From positions 3,257,001-3,321,000 of the forward strand of contig NC_092607.1 in assembly GCF_047663525.1 (NCBI RefSeq): a stretch of 64,000 nt of DNA, given 5' to 3'. The translations under genes and the position numbers were made by a program. Positions 24,961-39,299 of this stretch are shown piece after piece (positions within the stretch are counted from its first letter, which is position 1; each line of letters opens with the position of its first letter). The notes beneath the pieces were generated by a model. It saw only the letters and a list, made by a program, of their open reading frames with translations, was not told where the DNA came from and did no database searches. This DNA comes from Anas platyrhynchos. Its lineage: Eukaryota > Chordata > Aves > Anseriformes > Anatidae.

Positions 24961-27900
24961 CGAAGGTGCTGAGGGGTTTTGAAGGGGGTCGCTTCTGCAC
25001 TGACTGCCAGCCGAATTGCCGCGAGGAGTGTCAGCAAAACCAACCAAAAGAGACTTTTTTATTATTATTATTTATTTTCTTCCCCCCAGATTTGACTCCA
25101 GCATACCTCAGGAGGCATTAAAAACCTGAAACTACTCCTCTCCCACTACAGTACAGCAGCTTGTAAGAAAGCGACCCAGCTGGCTACAGTGCCTTTCTAC
25201 AGAGCTCCTCTGAATTTTCTGCTTACTTTCAAATGCAAGAAGCTCAGTGATTAGAGCCACTCCTGTGAATTATTTAATTATTTAGCTATTCAGTGGGACA
25301 CTAAAGGCTTTACTGTAACTTCTTATCAAACAGACTTGCTTTAAAATATCAATCACAACAGATGTTACACCTTGCTGAATAGTGTACTGGGGTTTATAAA
25401 GCCCACCCACTGAATTTTTGCGATTCATTATGCTATTGTACTAATGGTGGGTATGGACAGTGTTCCCACTTCAGGGAGATTGCAGAAAAGATGCTTCTAG
25501 AAAAAAATAATAATAATAATAAAAACACGAATACTGCTGGACAGGCTAACACCTTCATCATGCGCAGTGCTGGAGGTATGGGAACAGAGGAGACCTGGCA
25601 TCATACCAAACCAGGCATAACATGGTAAAATCTTCCAAAAAGATAAGGAATAAAAGGAACTTCAGCTTCTTTGTATGTCCCTAGATACCTGTATCAAGGA
25701 AATGATGTCTCATTTTCTTGGCAGTGGTCAGATATCGCCTCCTTGGAAATCAGAGACATAACAAATCCTACAGTGGGTATGAGACAAAAAAAAAAACATG
25801 AGAGGAAAGAGAAGAGCACTAAAAATTAGAGGCCATAGGGTCTAGGCAGAAATTTAAAGATACCAGGTGTTAATTCCTGCCTCTGCCAATGAGTCACTCA
25901 CTATGTGACCAAAAGTCATTTAATCAATGTATGCATCATTCTTGATCTAGAACAGGAAGAACATTCAAAAGGAGACTGCATTACTCAACTAATTAGTCAA
26001 CGCAAACAGAGGATTGTACAGCTTTTGCACAATTAACCGAAGGCAGTAATAGAGAACACTTCCCAGGTGTTTCTGTTTCCAGCACTGATACTACCATGCT
26101 CCAAGTTGGGGTAGGAGGAATACAACCATATTATTCTGAGACACACAAAACTGACTGAATAAAAATTAGTTTTAGAAAGCAATGTTCTCATATTAAGACT
26201 GCAATTTTAACTGTTCCTGTGCTATTAGGAAAATCAGATCTGGGTTCAGATATCTCACGGGGTTTCCATTCAATACATCCCCCACCCTAAAGCTTTTGGG
26301 AGAAAACTTTGTTGCTTATCTCATGTTCCTGGTCTGAAAGCAAAAGTTCTTCCTTGTGGTTTGACATAATCCTAGGGGATTTTTTTTAAGGTTTGTGTCT
26401 TTTTTTCCCTGACATGCTCCAAAGATAATAATATTAAAGAAGCCAGGGAAAGCATGGCCCAAGCCCTGGACCATGGCAGCCCAGCAAGAGGTCTGTTGCA
26501 AAAGAATTGCCGATTCTAAAAGTGGGACTGTTGGCCCTATGAGGAATACTGGAGCCAAGCGAGTGTGCTTTATAGAAAGGAACTGTGGCTAGCCCGTGTT
26601 ACAAGACATCTTCAGCAGCAGAACAGCTTGCAGGGCTGTCCTTGGCAGTGGAACTTGTGTCTTCCAACCTACAGGGAACATCAAGCAGCAGCTCACCAGG
26701 GCAGGTGGAAAAGCTGCTTTATCTGCTTGTTCAAACACAGCTGCTTTCCCTGCTGGCCATGAGGGGCTCCTTCCCTCCTGCTCGTTTTCCCTTGCTTAAT
26801 TAAGTTGCACTGTGATGGAGCTGCTGCTGACCCAGTTCCCAGAGGCCCTCCTGCTCCCTTCGTTAACGCTGATGGACAGAGGATGTCAACAGATGCAATG
26901 TCCCTCCCAAGCGACCAAGGAAAGGAAGCTTATTCTCACTTCTACTCTGGGTAGTGTCTGGGATAGTTCATCACTGTCCATTACCATCTCTGACAAAGGC
27001 TGAGCCAACCAGCTGTGGTATGGGGAATTCTGTCCAGTGCCAGCCCCTTCTTAAACTTTATTTTGCCATAAGCCCCCTCTCCTCCTGACAAAATAAAAAA
27101 AATTAAAATAAAATAAAATAAAATAAAATAAAATAAAATAAAATAAATCATTATGTAGTCTGGATAGTATTTACCACATTCTAAAACAGGATTTACCCTA
27201 CTCCCTATATGTATCCATCTCTGTATCCATCTGTCTGTCACCTGATGATTTACATGTACACTGTAAATGCATAAGGAGAGAGGTATTTTCTTTGTTCTGT
27301 GTTTGTACAGCCTCTTGCACATTACAACCCTTGTGCAGGACCTGGATTCTTGTGCATTGCAGCAATAAGGGCATCAGCAGAGCTATCAGTACACAGGCCA
27401 AAAAAAAAAAAAAAAGGGTTCTGGTTTAGAGCATCTGATTTTAGCCTCCATTGTGACAGCCAAGTCTGTAAAAGCATAAAAGGAAAGTAGCCAACCAAGT
27501 GATTTGATTTCTTGGAGCTGATTTCTATAGATATGTGAAGGCCACAGGAGAGCTGGCTGCCAACTCATTCAAACCCTTCTTAGAAGCTATCTCATGGGAT
27601 GCTCTGCTTGTTTTGTTCTGTTTCAGCAAGTACCACCAATTCACTTGAGCCTTCCGGAGTATGACACAAATCAACAGACATGACAATGCTTGTCCAAAAG
27701 CAAAGGTCAGTGTTTCCACGTACGCTGTTGCTGCAATGAGCAGGTACCAACTTGAGTAATTCCAGGCGCACATATCAGCTTTGTTCTCAGCTTTTAAATA
27801 CCAGCAGAGAAACCCTCAGAAACTTGAATGTTTTCAAAGAAAAGCTGGGACAAATAATTCAGCTTCCTACTACAAACAAATCCAGTAGATGCAGCAAAAC

Positions 27901-29190
27901 TCCAAGACCAAGAAGCCCAGTGAGAGGTTGAGGCCTTTTGGGATAGGTGATAATCAGACTCGACCCTAAGCACAGATGGTATTTAAACAAACCAAATCTG
28001 TGTGCCAACTCCTGTCACCCCTTTGCTCTTTGGAATCTGAGCTCTCAACTAGTAGCTACATTAAAATCTTTAAGCCCTTTCTTCCTGTCTGATCACCCTG
28101 TTTCTGGGGATACCCTCCTTTATGAAATGATGCTGTAGCATCCTTTGAAACAGAGTGTTTCATTTTCAGTAGTAGGTGCAAGCCCTAAATTTCCTCCCTT
28201 TCAGGTTGCTGCTCTGGCAGGGCAGCAGCACTTGCTCCTAAGCCCTGCGGGCCTGACCCAGACACAGTACAGCAGAGGAGAGGAAGGCCAACACAAAACC
28301 AAAGAGACCGACGTGCCCCGTGCTATTCTTAACTAACTCTCCCTTTCAAACTGTCCATTATGCTTGTGCCTCACTGATCAGGCAGAATAGGGGCAAGCTG
28401 GCCACATGCCAAGGCCGAAGCAACTGCTGTGTTTTTGTGTTCAGGGCACTTAGCTGATCCTGTAGTTTGCTGAGTGTTTTCCCATCCCAGATCCTTCCCA
28501 CTGTGTGGCATATAGAAAAAAAAAAAAAAAAGCCTCCAACACAAGAAAAGCAGGAACACGTGCAAGAAAAACGTGGCAATCTCTAATGATTTACCCTACC
28601 TGGATATTCCACTGAAGCCATTCAGTGGAGCCTGAGAAGAATTTATTTCTTGTTTCATTCAGTTGTTTAACTCCCTTCCCCTTGTGCTGGCAGCGGGAGA
28701 TATCTGAAGCATCTCAGCCCTTCATCACACCCGAGGCCCTGGGGATGCTGCTTTCCCAGCCCTGACATTAACTCAGTACACACAGGTCTTCCTTTACACA
28801 GGTCAAAGACATCCTTTGCACAAGCTGGTTAGTGTCCTGCTTCTCAGAGCTGCTCTAACCAGAGCAGAGACTGGGATCTGATCTCAGACTGCTGCTGATA
28901 AAAAGCTGAGCACTCATCTATCCACTAGAAAAGCTGCATTAGGCCAAAACAAAGACCTATCTTCCCCCACATCTGTGTTCAATAGTGGCCAATACCCGAT
29001 GCCCAGGAGGGAGTAAAAGTTGTCTGGTGGTATTTCACCACAATGCTTTCAGACCTTCTGGTAAATCACCTCCAGGATTACCTAATAGCTGGTGCCTATG
29101 CCTCAGCCAGGGTGTTTTATACAAATCCTCTCCCCTCTCACTTCAGACCAACGTAAGCTTTTAGCCCCTGCAGCCTCTCACAGAAGAATG
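24961..29190. other. Intergenic region upstream of SBSPON
   Basis: AT-rich non-coding DNA with ATT/ATA-rich patches (25,060-25,080; 25,505-25,525), an AAAAT microsatellite (27,093-27,147) and A-tracts. No exon, CpG island or structured RNA was recognised. Confidence 0.6.
27093..27147. repeat. (AAAAT)n microsatellite
   Basis: About nine near-perfect AAAAT units after a looser A/T-rich lead-in. It has the look of an expanded A-rich tail, but no retrotransposon body is visible on its flank. Confidence 0.93.
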
Positions 29191-29194
29191 CCAT

Positions 29195-29400
29195 GCTGCA
29201 CGGGGCACAAAGTTATTCTGAACCTGGCATCAGTTGATTTAATTGGAATTCCTGGGTCCTGTATTGGAAGAGACGGGGAACAATCAATTCTCATTTACTT
29301 TCTCAAGGCCACTTAGGATTCTATAGATCGCCACTGAGTTCTCCCTTAATCATCTCTCTTGCAGGCTGAAGAAGGAGCTGAAGGGGCTGCCTGGGCAGCG
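29195..29400 (-). mobile_element. Old CR1-like LINE fragment
   Basis: Plus-strand sequence includes the phrases CAAGGCCACTTAGGATT, then TTATAGA-like and TCTCCC...GTCTCTT...CAGGCTGAAG-like text. These recall the reverse complement of older CR1 3' regions. It is diverged and truncated on both sides, and the boundaries are approximate. Confidence 0.4.
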
Positions 29401-31439
29401 GTTTGAGTCGGGAGAGAGGTGCCACCAGCCCAGGCTCTGCCTCAGCAGCTCTGCCACTGCGGTTTCCCTGCCACTAGTTGTGTTTACAGCATCCAGTTCC
29501 TCCCTGCTTACCTCACAGGCCCTGGCTCTCTCGAGTCTTTCTTTAGGTTAGCTAGACCTTAATGACAAAAGAAATCACTGCTGCAGACGTGGTCTTGCTT
29601 TCCCATGCACCCACTCACAATACGAATTCAAACAGTTAAGGTCAAGATGAAAACAAATTGACACAGACAGATCATAAGGGCTGAGGGAGAAAAAGAAAAA
29701 GAAAAAAATCTGATGTGTGAAAATATCCTAATGCAAGAATTAAGGTGTGTTTTTTTTTCTTCTTTCTTTCAGAAACTCAAAATAACAATTGTAAAAACTA
29801 CAGGAGCTGGGCAATTTACTTTCACACCTGCTCCTGCTTTCTTAAAATGCCTGCCTGCATACTTATCCCAGGCACCCTGTACAGAAAGCTGCAATTAAAA
29901 AAGTGTTGGGGGGTCAGGAAAGGGAGGAGGACTAAGCGCTGCATCTAAAAAAAAGGCTTATTTGAGAAAAGATTCAGGTGGAATTTTCTTTTATCAAGAC
30001 CCGTAAGCAAAGAATACACCTGCAGGGATCCTAACGCCACTTTACTTGGAGGAGATTCAAGTTCTGTGCTGTGATTCTCTCCTTTGCAGCATCCTTTGAG
30101 ATCTAAGAATAGAAGTGAAAAGACCTTTGAGAGGCATTCTCCTTCTCCCTTTCTGTATGCATCTGCTATTTTTTAGCACGTAGAAACATGGGTTAAGAGT
30201 TGCTACCAAGCACAATTCAGAGATCTTGTTGGCTGACATCTGAAGAAAGCAGGCTATAGACCCGTGAGACCTGAGATACTAGCTCTTGCTGTAGTGGAGA
30301 AGAGCATCAGACCAAACAGTCCTCAACTCCACCTGCAAACAAAGCCCAGCCAGCAGCAGTCCTACATCCTGACAAAGGGATGGGATCTGTTTAGGACTGA
30401 AGGGCATTTTGATCATCACACCTGAACTGGGCTGCTGACCCAGAACCATCTCAACCAGAAAAAAATCCTTTTTTGTCAGACCTGGGCTTTTCTGTGTGCT
30501 TAGGAGACAGGCAACTGCTGCACACCTCTCCAGACATGCCTTTGCTACCTGTGTAAAGCTCACGGTCATCTGCAGAGAGGAGAACCACATCTGGACAGAG
30601 TGTGCAGAGGGCAGCAGTCTTCCCCAGAGTTCCCCATATGACCACCTAGGTCCACAGTCTCTGTTTCTCAGCTCACAAATTTTGTCCCCAGGACCCAGAC
30701 TCCCAAGGTACTACCGAGAGAATCCCCATCATGGCAGAGCAGTTATGGCTGGGCCTCTGTCGCAGCAGCAAACACCTTCTTGGGTTTAAACCTCAAGAGT
30801 ATTTGCCCTTGATAAATGCAGCATCTCAGCACAGTCCCACAGCTCAGACTGCAGCCCATGGGAGGTGTGAGCTGCTCATTCTGCCTTCTCCTCTCTCATA
30901 CACAATGCTGCATTATAAGACCATGAGGGGAAGTCGGGATGGAAAAGAAGCAGAGGTGTCACTCCTCACTCAGGTGTGGCTGTGGGCACAGAGACCAGGC
31001 GTGGAAGCCATCCCCTGTCCTCTGCCCAGACCCATTCCACAACCCCATCACATACAGAGCGGGGCTATGACTCACCAGGGCATAAAGGAAACAAACTCAT
31101 TGTCATTAAAAAGCTATTATCTTTAATGAAAGCTGGAGGAGGTTCAAAGTGGCCAAGACTCTTATTTAGAAAACAGAAAAGACAAATACTTTAATAAAAA
31201 GCTTTTAGTGGTTTTCTCTCTAGTTCTTCTGCTTCCCTGAAGAAAACAAAAGGAAACCAGCCAACTTTTCTGAATCCAGTACTTTCAGTTTGGATGGGCT
31301 TTCTTTTCCTAAAAGAAAGTGAAAGAACAACTTGAGAGTCTGAGCCATAAGAGACACCTTTTTGAACAAGGCAAGCTATACTTCTAAGTAGAAGAAAAGC
31401 CCTAAATGGGTCTGCATTCAAGTCAAAGCTGGATTTTTT

Positions 31440-31535
31440 CCCTAGCCTGTGAACGCCCAGGGTGGACCTAACTCCACAAAGCATCACTGGGAATCTTTTA
31501 AATCCAAAATAATCCTATGATTCTATGGCAAGACA
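31440..31535 (+). mobile_element. Possible CR1 3' tail
   Basis: Ends in CCTATGATTCTATGG, which resembles the 3'-terminal octamer repeat of CR1. Only the tail is recognisable; the body is too diverged to align by eye. Confidence 0.35.
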
Positions 31536-32699
31536 TGCTCTCTAGAAGGAATGCAATGCCTAAAATCCCCCATCAGTTCCCCAAGCTACATGACCCCCTC
31601 CCACATTAAGTCAAAAGCAGTGCCTGACTTCTCAGATTCCTCCCAAACTGGTTCCACTCTCCTGCTTTCACCAGTTGCCTCCACACACAGCCACCTCCTC
31701 CTTGAACCCCTGCACCTCTGCATCCTCCTCCGACACTGCTTCTCTGGCAGCCCCACCATGCTGGGAGATCCCTCCAGGCAGGAGCAGCCTTCCCCTCCTT
31801 CCCTGACTTGCACTATGGCTCAGTGGGCTACAGAAATAGCCAGTGGGATTTTGTTGCTGGTGTTTAAGGATGGAAGAGATCCCCAGGGACATGTTCCACA
31901 CACCAGTCTTCTTCAGCACAGAGCATTTCATTCCTTTACTACAAGAAACCTCCAAGTACACAGGAGATACTAGAGCTCTGGAAATGAAGCAAGAAATACA
32001 TGTAATACCCCAAGAACAGCAGTCCTGTTCAAACCCCACAAGATCATTCTTCCCAGTCAACACCAGATGACCCCATCTCATGCTAAGTTAACCACTTTAA
32101 CTGATGTTCTCAATTTAAGGGCCTAGGATTGCAGGCCCCCATTCCTCCTTCCCTGCACACAGTCGCCAAGCTGCAACTTGGCATAGGCCAGAACACAGGT
32201 CCCTTTGCTTTTCACAGGTGGCTGTCTGTTAGATTAAGACCAAAGAAAAGCTAATGTCTTCCTTTTCTGAAACTGATAAATGTAAGACAAATATCAGTGT
32301 TTTTTTTATGTGTGGTTTTATTTCAATGATTTTCTTAAGAGACGATAAAAAATGGATATGGGATTTAAAGTGGTACCCTTCTGTATCTGAGGTTAAATGA
32401 ATCCACCCACAGCTTAAAAAAAAAACAAACACAAAAACATTTAGTTATAACTGGAAATGTCAGGTCAGTTGAGCTGGCTTGTGAGGCAGCAAGTACAAAA
32501 GTACAAATGGGCCACGTACAAGTTGCAGGATCAGGCTCCAGTGTGCCACGACATTACCTGTCCCCTGGGAGCCTATATGATACAGGACCACTTAGGGATA
32601 GTCTTCAGTACAGTTTCTTCAATGCAGTTGTCACACAGGCCCTGCATTTCACTCTTTTAAATCTCTCAAATCAAAAGCAAACAGAAAGAAAACACACAG

Positions 32700-33085
32700 C
32701 ATCACACACAGAATTTCTAGGTTGGAAGAGACCTCAAGATCATCGAGTCCAACCTCTGACCTAACACTAGCAGTCCCCAGTAAACCATATCCCTAAGTTC
32801 TACATCTAAACGTCTTTTAAAGACTTCCAGGGATGGTGACTCCACCACCTCCCTGGGCAGCCTGTTCCAATGTCTAACAACCCTCTCAGTAAAGAAGTTC
32901 TTCCTAAGATCCAACCTAAAACTCCCCTGGCGCAACTTAAGCCCATTCCCCCTCGTCCTGTCACCAGGCACGTGGGAGAACAGGCCAACCCCCACCTTGC
33001 TACAGCCTCCTTTAAGGTACATGTAGAGAGCGATAAGGTCGCCCCTGAGCCTCCTTTTCTCCAGGAGAATCCTTAAGTGGTACAG
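32700..33085 (-). mobile_element. CR1 LINE, 5'-truncated 3' end
   Basis: Classic avian CR1. Read in reverse complement it has the 3' tail with ATTCTGTG-type repeats at the low-coordinate end, the GGTTGGAAGAGACCT and CATCGAGTCCAACC blocks, and the TCCAGGGATGG...CAGCCTGTTCCAA block. The minus strand still encodes the end of ORF2 (reverse transcriptase protein), with the motif [20 protein letters not shown] and RRLD. It is truncated at about 33,085 on the 5' side and moderately young. It is not a host gene. Confidence 0.93.
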
Positions 33086-33089
33086 ACGC

Positions 33090-36000
33090 TGCTTAAATAG
33101 AACATGGAGGTTTCATTTATATTAAGAAGTGTACTTAAATACTGTATTTGAAATATTACGCTGCACACAGACATAGCTGTTCCAATTAACCAGGCTCTGT
33201 AATGATGTGTAAAAGCTACAGAAGACAGCAAATATACTTAACTACCACTAGTCCTGTTTTTAAGTTGCCATTTGATTGCACATCCAGAAAAACCTTGGTT
33301 TTAAATAAATCTCTCCAGTAAGCAGCAGATATGTTAGTGTTTGACTGAGATAAGCGAAGTTTCAAAGACAAATGGTCTCATATCTAAGTAAGGTTCAGAA
33401 ATTTAAAATGCCCATTTCAAAAGTGGGTTGAGCATTGCCAACATTAGCCAAGCTTTTAGCTGACATTTTTGACTACCTTAACAAAAATAAATAAATAAAA
33501 TGATTTCTGATTATATCATCAGGATTAAACTTATCTGAACACACTCTCGATCTCTGCAGTCCAGGTGCTGCCCGTGTCACAGTCACACTGCCTTTTTTTT
33601 TATACATCATGCTGTCAGGAAGCCAAAGAGGTCAGAGAACAGGACCCAGCTTAATCTCTGCCATGCAGAGTTCCTGGAGGAGTCCATGGAGGGAAGAGTC
33701 CTGGTCTGATCCACGCCTGCTTGCCTGCCAAAGATAATCTGAATGCCTCTCATGAATGTGGTGAGTCAGACACATCTGGTGCAATCTGCCTACCAAGTGG
33801 AAATTAACTGCTTCAATGTTGTAAACAAAGCCTGATCGTGCTGGCTCTTATTGACCAAACGGGCCTCATTCATGCTGGCAGTTCCTTGTCTTCACTGCAT
33901 CTTTTTCACTTGACCAAACATTTGTAGAACAAGACCTAGAACAGACAAGTCCACATTTCTAGACTCGTCATTGGCCTTGGAGCCATACTGCCTCTTGAAA
34001 TGTATCCATTTCCCCTTGTTTGAAAAACAAACAAAAACCGCAGCAAGTTGGCCCTTGTAAATTAATAAAGTTACAGCTAGTCTACAAAGCAGCAGATACT
34101 CATTTGCAGTAAGGTGTCACTTAGGTGATGAAACCAGTGCCTTATCTTCAAGAAATGTATTTCCACAGGAGGTTCTCTGCACAAATTCAGTCTCTGCAGA
34201 TGATAGCTAAACATTTCACAGAACATCATGAAGCCAGAAAGAAGTATGTGAATTAGAGCTATTAGAGCTAAAAACCAAAGCACTGACTCAAACTCACAGA
34301 AGTCTCTCACCAGCATTTCTGAGTGCAACAGTGAAAGATCATACAGTACTACCTGTATTAAAATAAACAAACCCTCTAATACTAGATCATCTATTTAATA
34401 GTTTTATTCAATTAATACAATTTACACAGTCATTTTTATTTTCTAAGATGCAAGCAGAAACTATCATGGGCATAGGAAGGCACTGATCAGGCAAGCCTAC
34501 ACTTTCCTCAGGCAAAATCAAGTCCCCAAGGCATAAGGCTTTCTGCACTTTGTAATTTAGTAAACAGAAAGTGAAAGAGCTTTTGTGTTGTTTAACCTGG
34601 AACAGGGAGCACTGTGTCTTATTTTCCTCTCACGTTTTTTTTGTTGTTGTTGTTGTTAATTTCACACTATTTCATCTATACCCAGATTTGAATTCTAGAA
34701 CTCTGGGAGGAACTTAAGAAGTTCCTCAAAGAACATGCTTCTTTTCAATGCCCAGGCTCCTCCTCTGATCCATTAAAAACAATGCCATAAATTACCACAT
34801 GAAGAAAAATCCTTAATCATTAAAGTAATGACATTTTTAAAAGGACTTTTAAATAATACTCCTAATGAGTCAGAAAATGGCATTATAAACCCAAATTGCC
34901 TTTACTCCTAGTAAAAGGAAACCAAAGATGAAGAAACCCTGCAAGATTCTCCTAACACTTCTATCACTACAGTTCTCCCCACAGAGCTAACCCCACCATC
35001 TCTCAGGGACCTGTATAGGTTTATGGCTTAGGTAAACCTACAGCAAACCACAGCTCACTGACAAGCCTGTCGCCCACAGCTGAAGGCTGTGATGCATTCA
35101 TGAAGGCCTGAGAGCTCCTGTCTTCTCTTAGCCTCAGAGACCTCCCATACAGCTTTACATCTCCCAACTCCTGAGCAAGAGTAGAGGGAACAATGCAATC
35201 TCTGTCATGGACAGAGAGACTCCATCAGGCACTGGGAATATCTGACAACAGTTATCGGTGAGCTTTCCTCTTCAGTGTGAGGGAAAATCGTTCGCCTCTT
35301 TCCTGGATAGGTGCCTCTTTTTTTTTTGTTGTTTGTTTGTTTTTGAAAGGGGCACTGGAGGGCAGCAGGGAGAACCTATTGATGTGACTTCCAGCAACAG
35401 AGCGAGAGGCACCCACTTAGAAAGAAATAGCAGCATCACATCCCTCAGGCAAGAGGCTCTGACATCCTTTGTGCCCATCATGTCCACTTCATGTAGCACA
35501 GTGAACCCTGCACCCAGCATTTGTTGTGCAGGCGTGGCAGTCACAGCCCTGATTCTGCCTGCTTTCCTTCGCTGAGGAAATCCATCTGTGCTTTCCCTCT
35601 GCTCTGCTTTATTCTTGCAAGTACTTTTCTCCAGAGGAATAAAAAAAAAAAAAAAGACAGACAAGAAAAGAACAGTAAGGGGCAGGTTTCTATCTGTTTA
35701 AACTAACATGACGACTCAGAAGCTGACCCTCCTCACCAAGCCTTCTACTTGCCAAAAGGCTACGTAACAGGAGGTCTACCTGGTCAGCTGTGCTAGAGGA
35801 AAAATCAAACAGGTGTGTGCACACAGAGACATTCACCAGGTCACTGTAACTTAGTCTGAGACATGAGACCGCATCGGCCTCTCTCTCATCCCCACTGGTG
35901 CTGCTACTTGCCTTTACAGTTGGCAATCTGACATTCGAGGACTCAGACACTGCTTTGGTCCCCAGCGCACCATCCACAATCAGAGGACAGCCTGGCAGGG

Positions 36001-38800
36001 AGAATGTCAGAGTTCAGAGGAGTGACAGAGAGGATTTGCAGCTGGAAATCATGACCAGCAGCACAAAACGTGGGTCACCCTCATGATACAACAGCAGCCA
36101 TGGAGAAGCATGAGCCCACTGTCCAGGTAGGTAAGCTAGGAACCAGCCAGAGATGCAAACTGCTGTTAGCACCTTTGGCAGCCACCATTTTCTCCAGGCA
36201 GTTTTCCCAAGCTCTAAGGCGTTTCCACAGCAACATAAATTGCTGACTAACAAAACTTCTCAGGCACTTCCAGTCCTCCTCTGCAGATTTCCAAGAAAAT
36301 TGCACCTACAGATATCCTGCTGTAAAACACTGACAGTGAATACTCAAAGGGAAAGAGTGCTCTGAACTGGTGGTGTCAAGGGCCTGATCCACAACTGTTA
36401 GAAAAACAGATTTTCCTCAAAACAGATCTTCCCTCATGAATACTTTATCTCAGGAGAATAAAATATTTTCTCTCTTGGTAGACAAAATTCTTGCAAACAT
36501 GAATGGAGAATAAGCCTGGGTAACAATTACAGCAACACTTCTTTATCTGGGGACCATTAAATTCCCCACCAAGGTTTGGGAAAATTGCTGGGGCTAATGT
36601 AATGTCTACAGTTGCCGCAGTAGCACAGCACAGAGTGCACATCCTCGCAGCCACTAAACAAGGGCAGAGGTGTATATATATTTCTTCCAAGAAATGGTAT
36701 CCAGAAGTCAGCTGCTGCCTAAGGGCCCGGCTCTATCCTGGACCGATGCGCAAGCATTCCAGTATCTGTGGGAGGATCAAAAGCAAAAACCTCACCCTTT
36801 CAATTAAAGAGAAGTTCTGAACCAAAAGCAGAAGGCTCTTGAAGACATTGCCACCCACAGCAGGAAATGTGAGCACGTGTGGAGAGGAAAGTGCGTGTCC
36901 TACTTCAGACCAGCCCCTGGGTGCTGACATACTGCCCCACCTTCAGAGAGCAGCCTTCAGGAACGGGCTCCAGGGAATCCATCTGGGCAGGCAGCACCAT
37001 GTGGAGCTGCATCTGCTTTCCTGCCCCCCCGCTGGAAGGATACCTTCCACCTGATGAACAACATGCCTTGCTTCTTTATGCAGTCATGCTGACATCACAT
37101 CTGCCAAAGTCTCTCTGGCTCTGGACATCCTTGCTGGGGAAGCTTACAAGAACCCAACAGAGTCTCCGTGAAGCAGAGAAATGAGGACAACCCCTAGCTT
37201 TTATATCTGGCTTGGAAAAGGTTACAGAAGCCAAACACATTGTCAGCAATGGATGGAAGACTTCAAGGTGACCCAGCCGGAGCATTCAAAACCAAACAGA
37301 GCAAGTGAACTGAACTCTCCAGTGGATGGATGCTTTCTAAAAGCAACAGGCAAAAAGGGTAGAAGGACAGGAAGGTCTATAGCTGCAGAACATTTAAAAA
37401 AATGCTCTAAAAGAAACACTTTGCTTAAAAAATAATAAAAATCTTCCCCTTACTGCCTGTGGGACACTTTGAATGTCCTGAAAACTGGATCTTCCCACAG
37501 CAACCACAAAACCAGGTTGTGCTTCATTGCTCTCCATGATAGCGTCTAGCCTGTCAACATAGATTAAATAATTTTAGATTGAATAATTTTATCTATCACT
37601 GAGCAGAGGTGCAGACAGAGGCAACAATACAAACAGCAAATAGTACAAGCAGCAATGAGGAAATGGTCTGTGCTATCCCATAAGCCACTTAACAGATAGG
37701 TCTAAAAAGACTATAATAATCAACAAGCAGTCAAGTCACAAAGATGCCTGGGTCTTAGGGAATATAAATGTTAAACCTCTCACTGTGTATGAAAACACAT
37801 CTATTAAAAGCAGCAGCCAGAGAAATAATCTGTGCTATTTTCCTCTCAAATGCTCATGGCACCAAGAAACAGAGCTGTTGGAGAAAAGTAAACATTTGCT
37901 TAAACATACCAGCCTAGTGAGTGACTCCAGATTTCAGTTTTAGAAAGTTACCCAAGCACACACAACATTGCCTGTTTCTGCTGTAATTGATGAAGCTGAC
38001 AAATCTGTCTTTGTCCTTACTGCCCCGTTCAACCACTTCACAGCAGCAGAGTAAGAGCTCTGGACATGCTGTGATTTTCCTTTGCCCATCTGAGAGCTAC
38101 TCAGGAGCACTGTGCAGAGACACAATCGGAACAAGCTGTAAGTCTGCCTTGGTTCAGAACATGCCTCTTTGCCTTCATCACTTCATTCAAAAAAACCCAG
38201 CAGCCACAGTCAGGGTCTGACTAGTGCCTGCAGAAGTCAGGCAACAAACACTAGGTGCAAACTGCTTTAAATCCTGAGGTAACACCCCCCCCCCCATTTT
38301 TTATCAAAGGCCTATATTAAGTGATTTTCAAACAGGGTGATCTTACCTGTATTGCTACAGCCAATAAAGTCCATTTGATGGTTTCTCTGTTATCTGGGAA
38401 ACCTGCTGCACTACACAGCTATACATTGAAGTACTGCAAAGTCCACTGCAGCTCAAATTTATTAATAGCTTATGGTTACACATAGTACAATTACCTGAGC
38501 TCAGAGCATACCAAGCTGCTGAGAGCCCATAGCAGGCCACAATCAAGCTCAGCCAGTTCTCCACTACCAGAGTACCAGAGGGGTTGAGAACACCTACAGG
38601 AGAAGGTAGGGTATGAAGTGTAACAGGGAAAAGATGTTACTATACTAAAAAATATGTAAAAAAAATGTACTAAAAGATGTTCCTGTACTGAATGTGACCC
38701 CTGTACTGTATTTACCAGCTAGGCGTTCCACATATTCTCATTTTCCTGAAGCCATGTCCAGGCAGACTTTTGGTAAAGGCAGTCATGCTCCCATTTTCAA
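33090..38800. other. Intergenic region without supported genes
   Basis: AT-balanced non-coding sequence. It contains GTT repeats (34,640-34,660), an A-tract (35,640-35,654) and scattered short tandem bits. No family-level coding match was seen on either strand, and there is no CpG island. Confidence 0.55.
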
Positions 38801-38829
38801 GCAGCCTTGGGTAGGTTCAGTTGGAAGGG

Positions 38830-39290
38830 TCCTACAAATATTATTGATCGCAACTGCCTGACCACCTAAGAGCTATCCAAAAGTTAGAACATATTATTAA
38901 GGACACTATCCAAATGTCTCCTGAACACTTACAGGCATAGGGCACCAACTGCTTCTAGGAAGCCTGTTCCAGTGTCTGACCACCCTCATAGCAAACAAAT
39001 TCTTCCCGACATCCAGTCCAAGCCTCCACTAGCACAGCTTTGTGCCATCGCCTTGCATTTTATCATCAATTATCGGAGGGCAGAGACCAGCACATCCCTC
39101 TCTGCTTCCCCTCCTCAGGAAGCTGTTGAGCTCACCTCTTAGGCTTCCTTTCTCCAGCACAGACAACCCAAGTGCCCTCCAGCTCTCCTCACAGGTGCAT
39201 GGGAATTTGGAGCACAGGTCTGGAAGGAGCATGAGGGGAGGCCCTCTAGTTCCAGATGGATCATGGCAGATGTAAAATGAAGGCATTCCT
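38830..39290 (-). mobile_element. CR1 LINE copy, older
   Basis: Plus-strand text carries successive CR1 reverse-complement blocks: TTGGAAGGGTCC, GAACACTTACAGGCA, AGGAAGCCTGTTCCAGTGTCTGACCACCCTC (with changes), the ...AGCTTTGTGCC... block, CTCAGGAAGCTGTTGAG and CACCTCTTAGGCTTCC...TCTCCAG. Many substitutions indicate an older insertion than the one at 32.7 kb. The 3' end is at the low-coordinate side. Confidence 0.82.
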
Positions 39291-39299
39291 AAGGCATGC

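Noticed and set aside
24269..25121. Long open frames (217-243 codons) on both strands around the SBSPON promoter
   Set aside because: They come from the GC-rich island where stops are rare. Only the frame starting at 24662 has a signal peptide, Cys pattern and a splice donor that joins the next exon.
27500..28600. Possible tRNA or other small RNA genes
   Set aside because: I looked for A/B box-like pairs and cloverleaf ends here and elsewhere and found none that hold together.
32717..33022. 101-codon minus-strand frame with [11 protein letters not shown]
   Set aside because: It is the 3' end of CR1 ORF2, annotated as a mobile element and not as a host gene.
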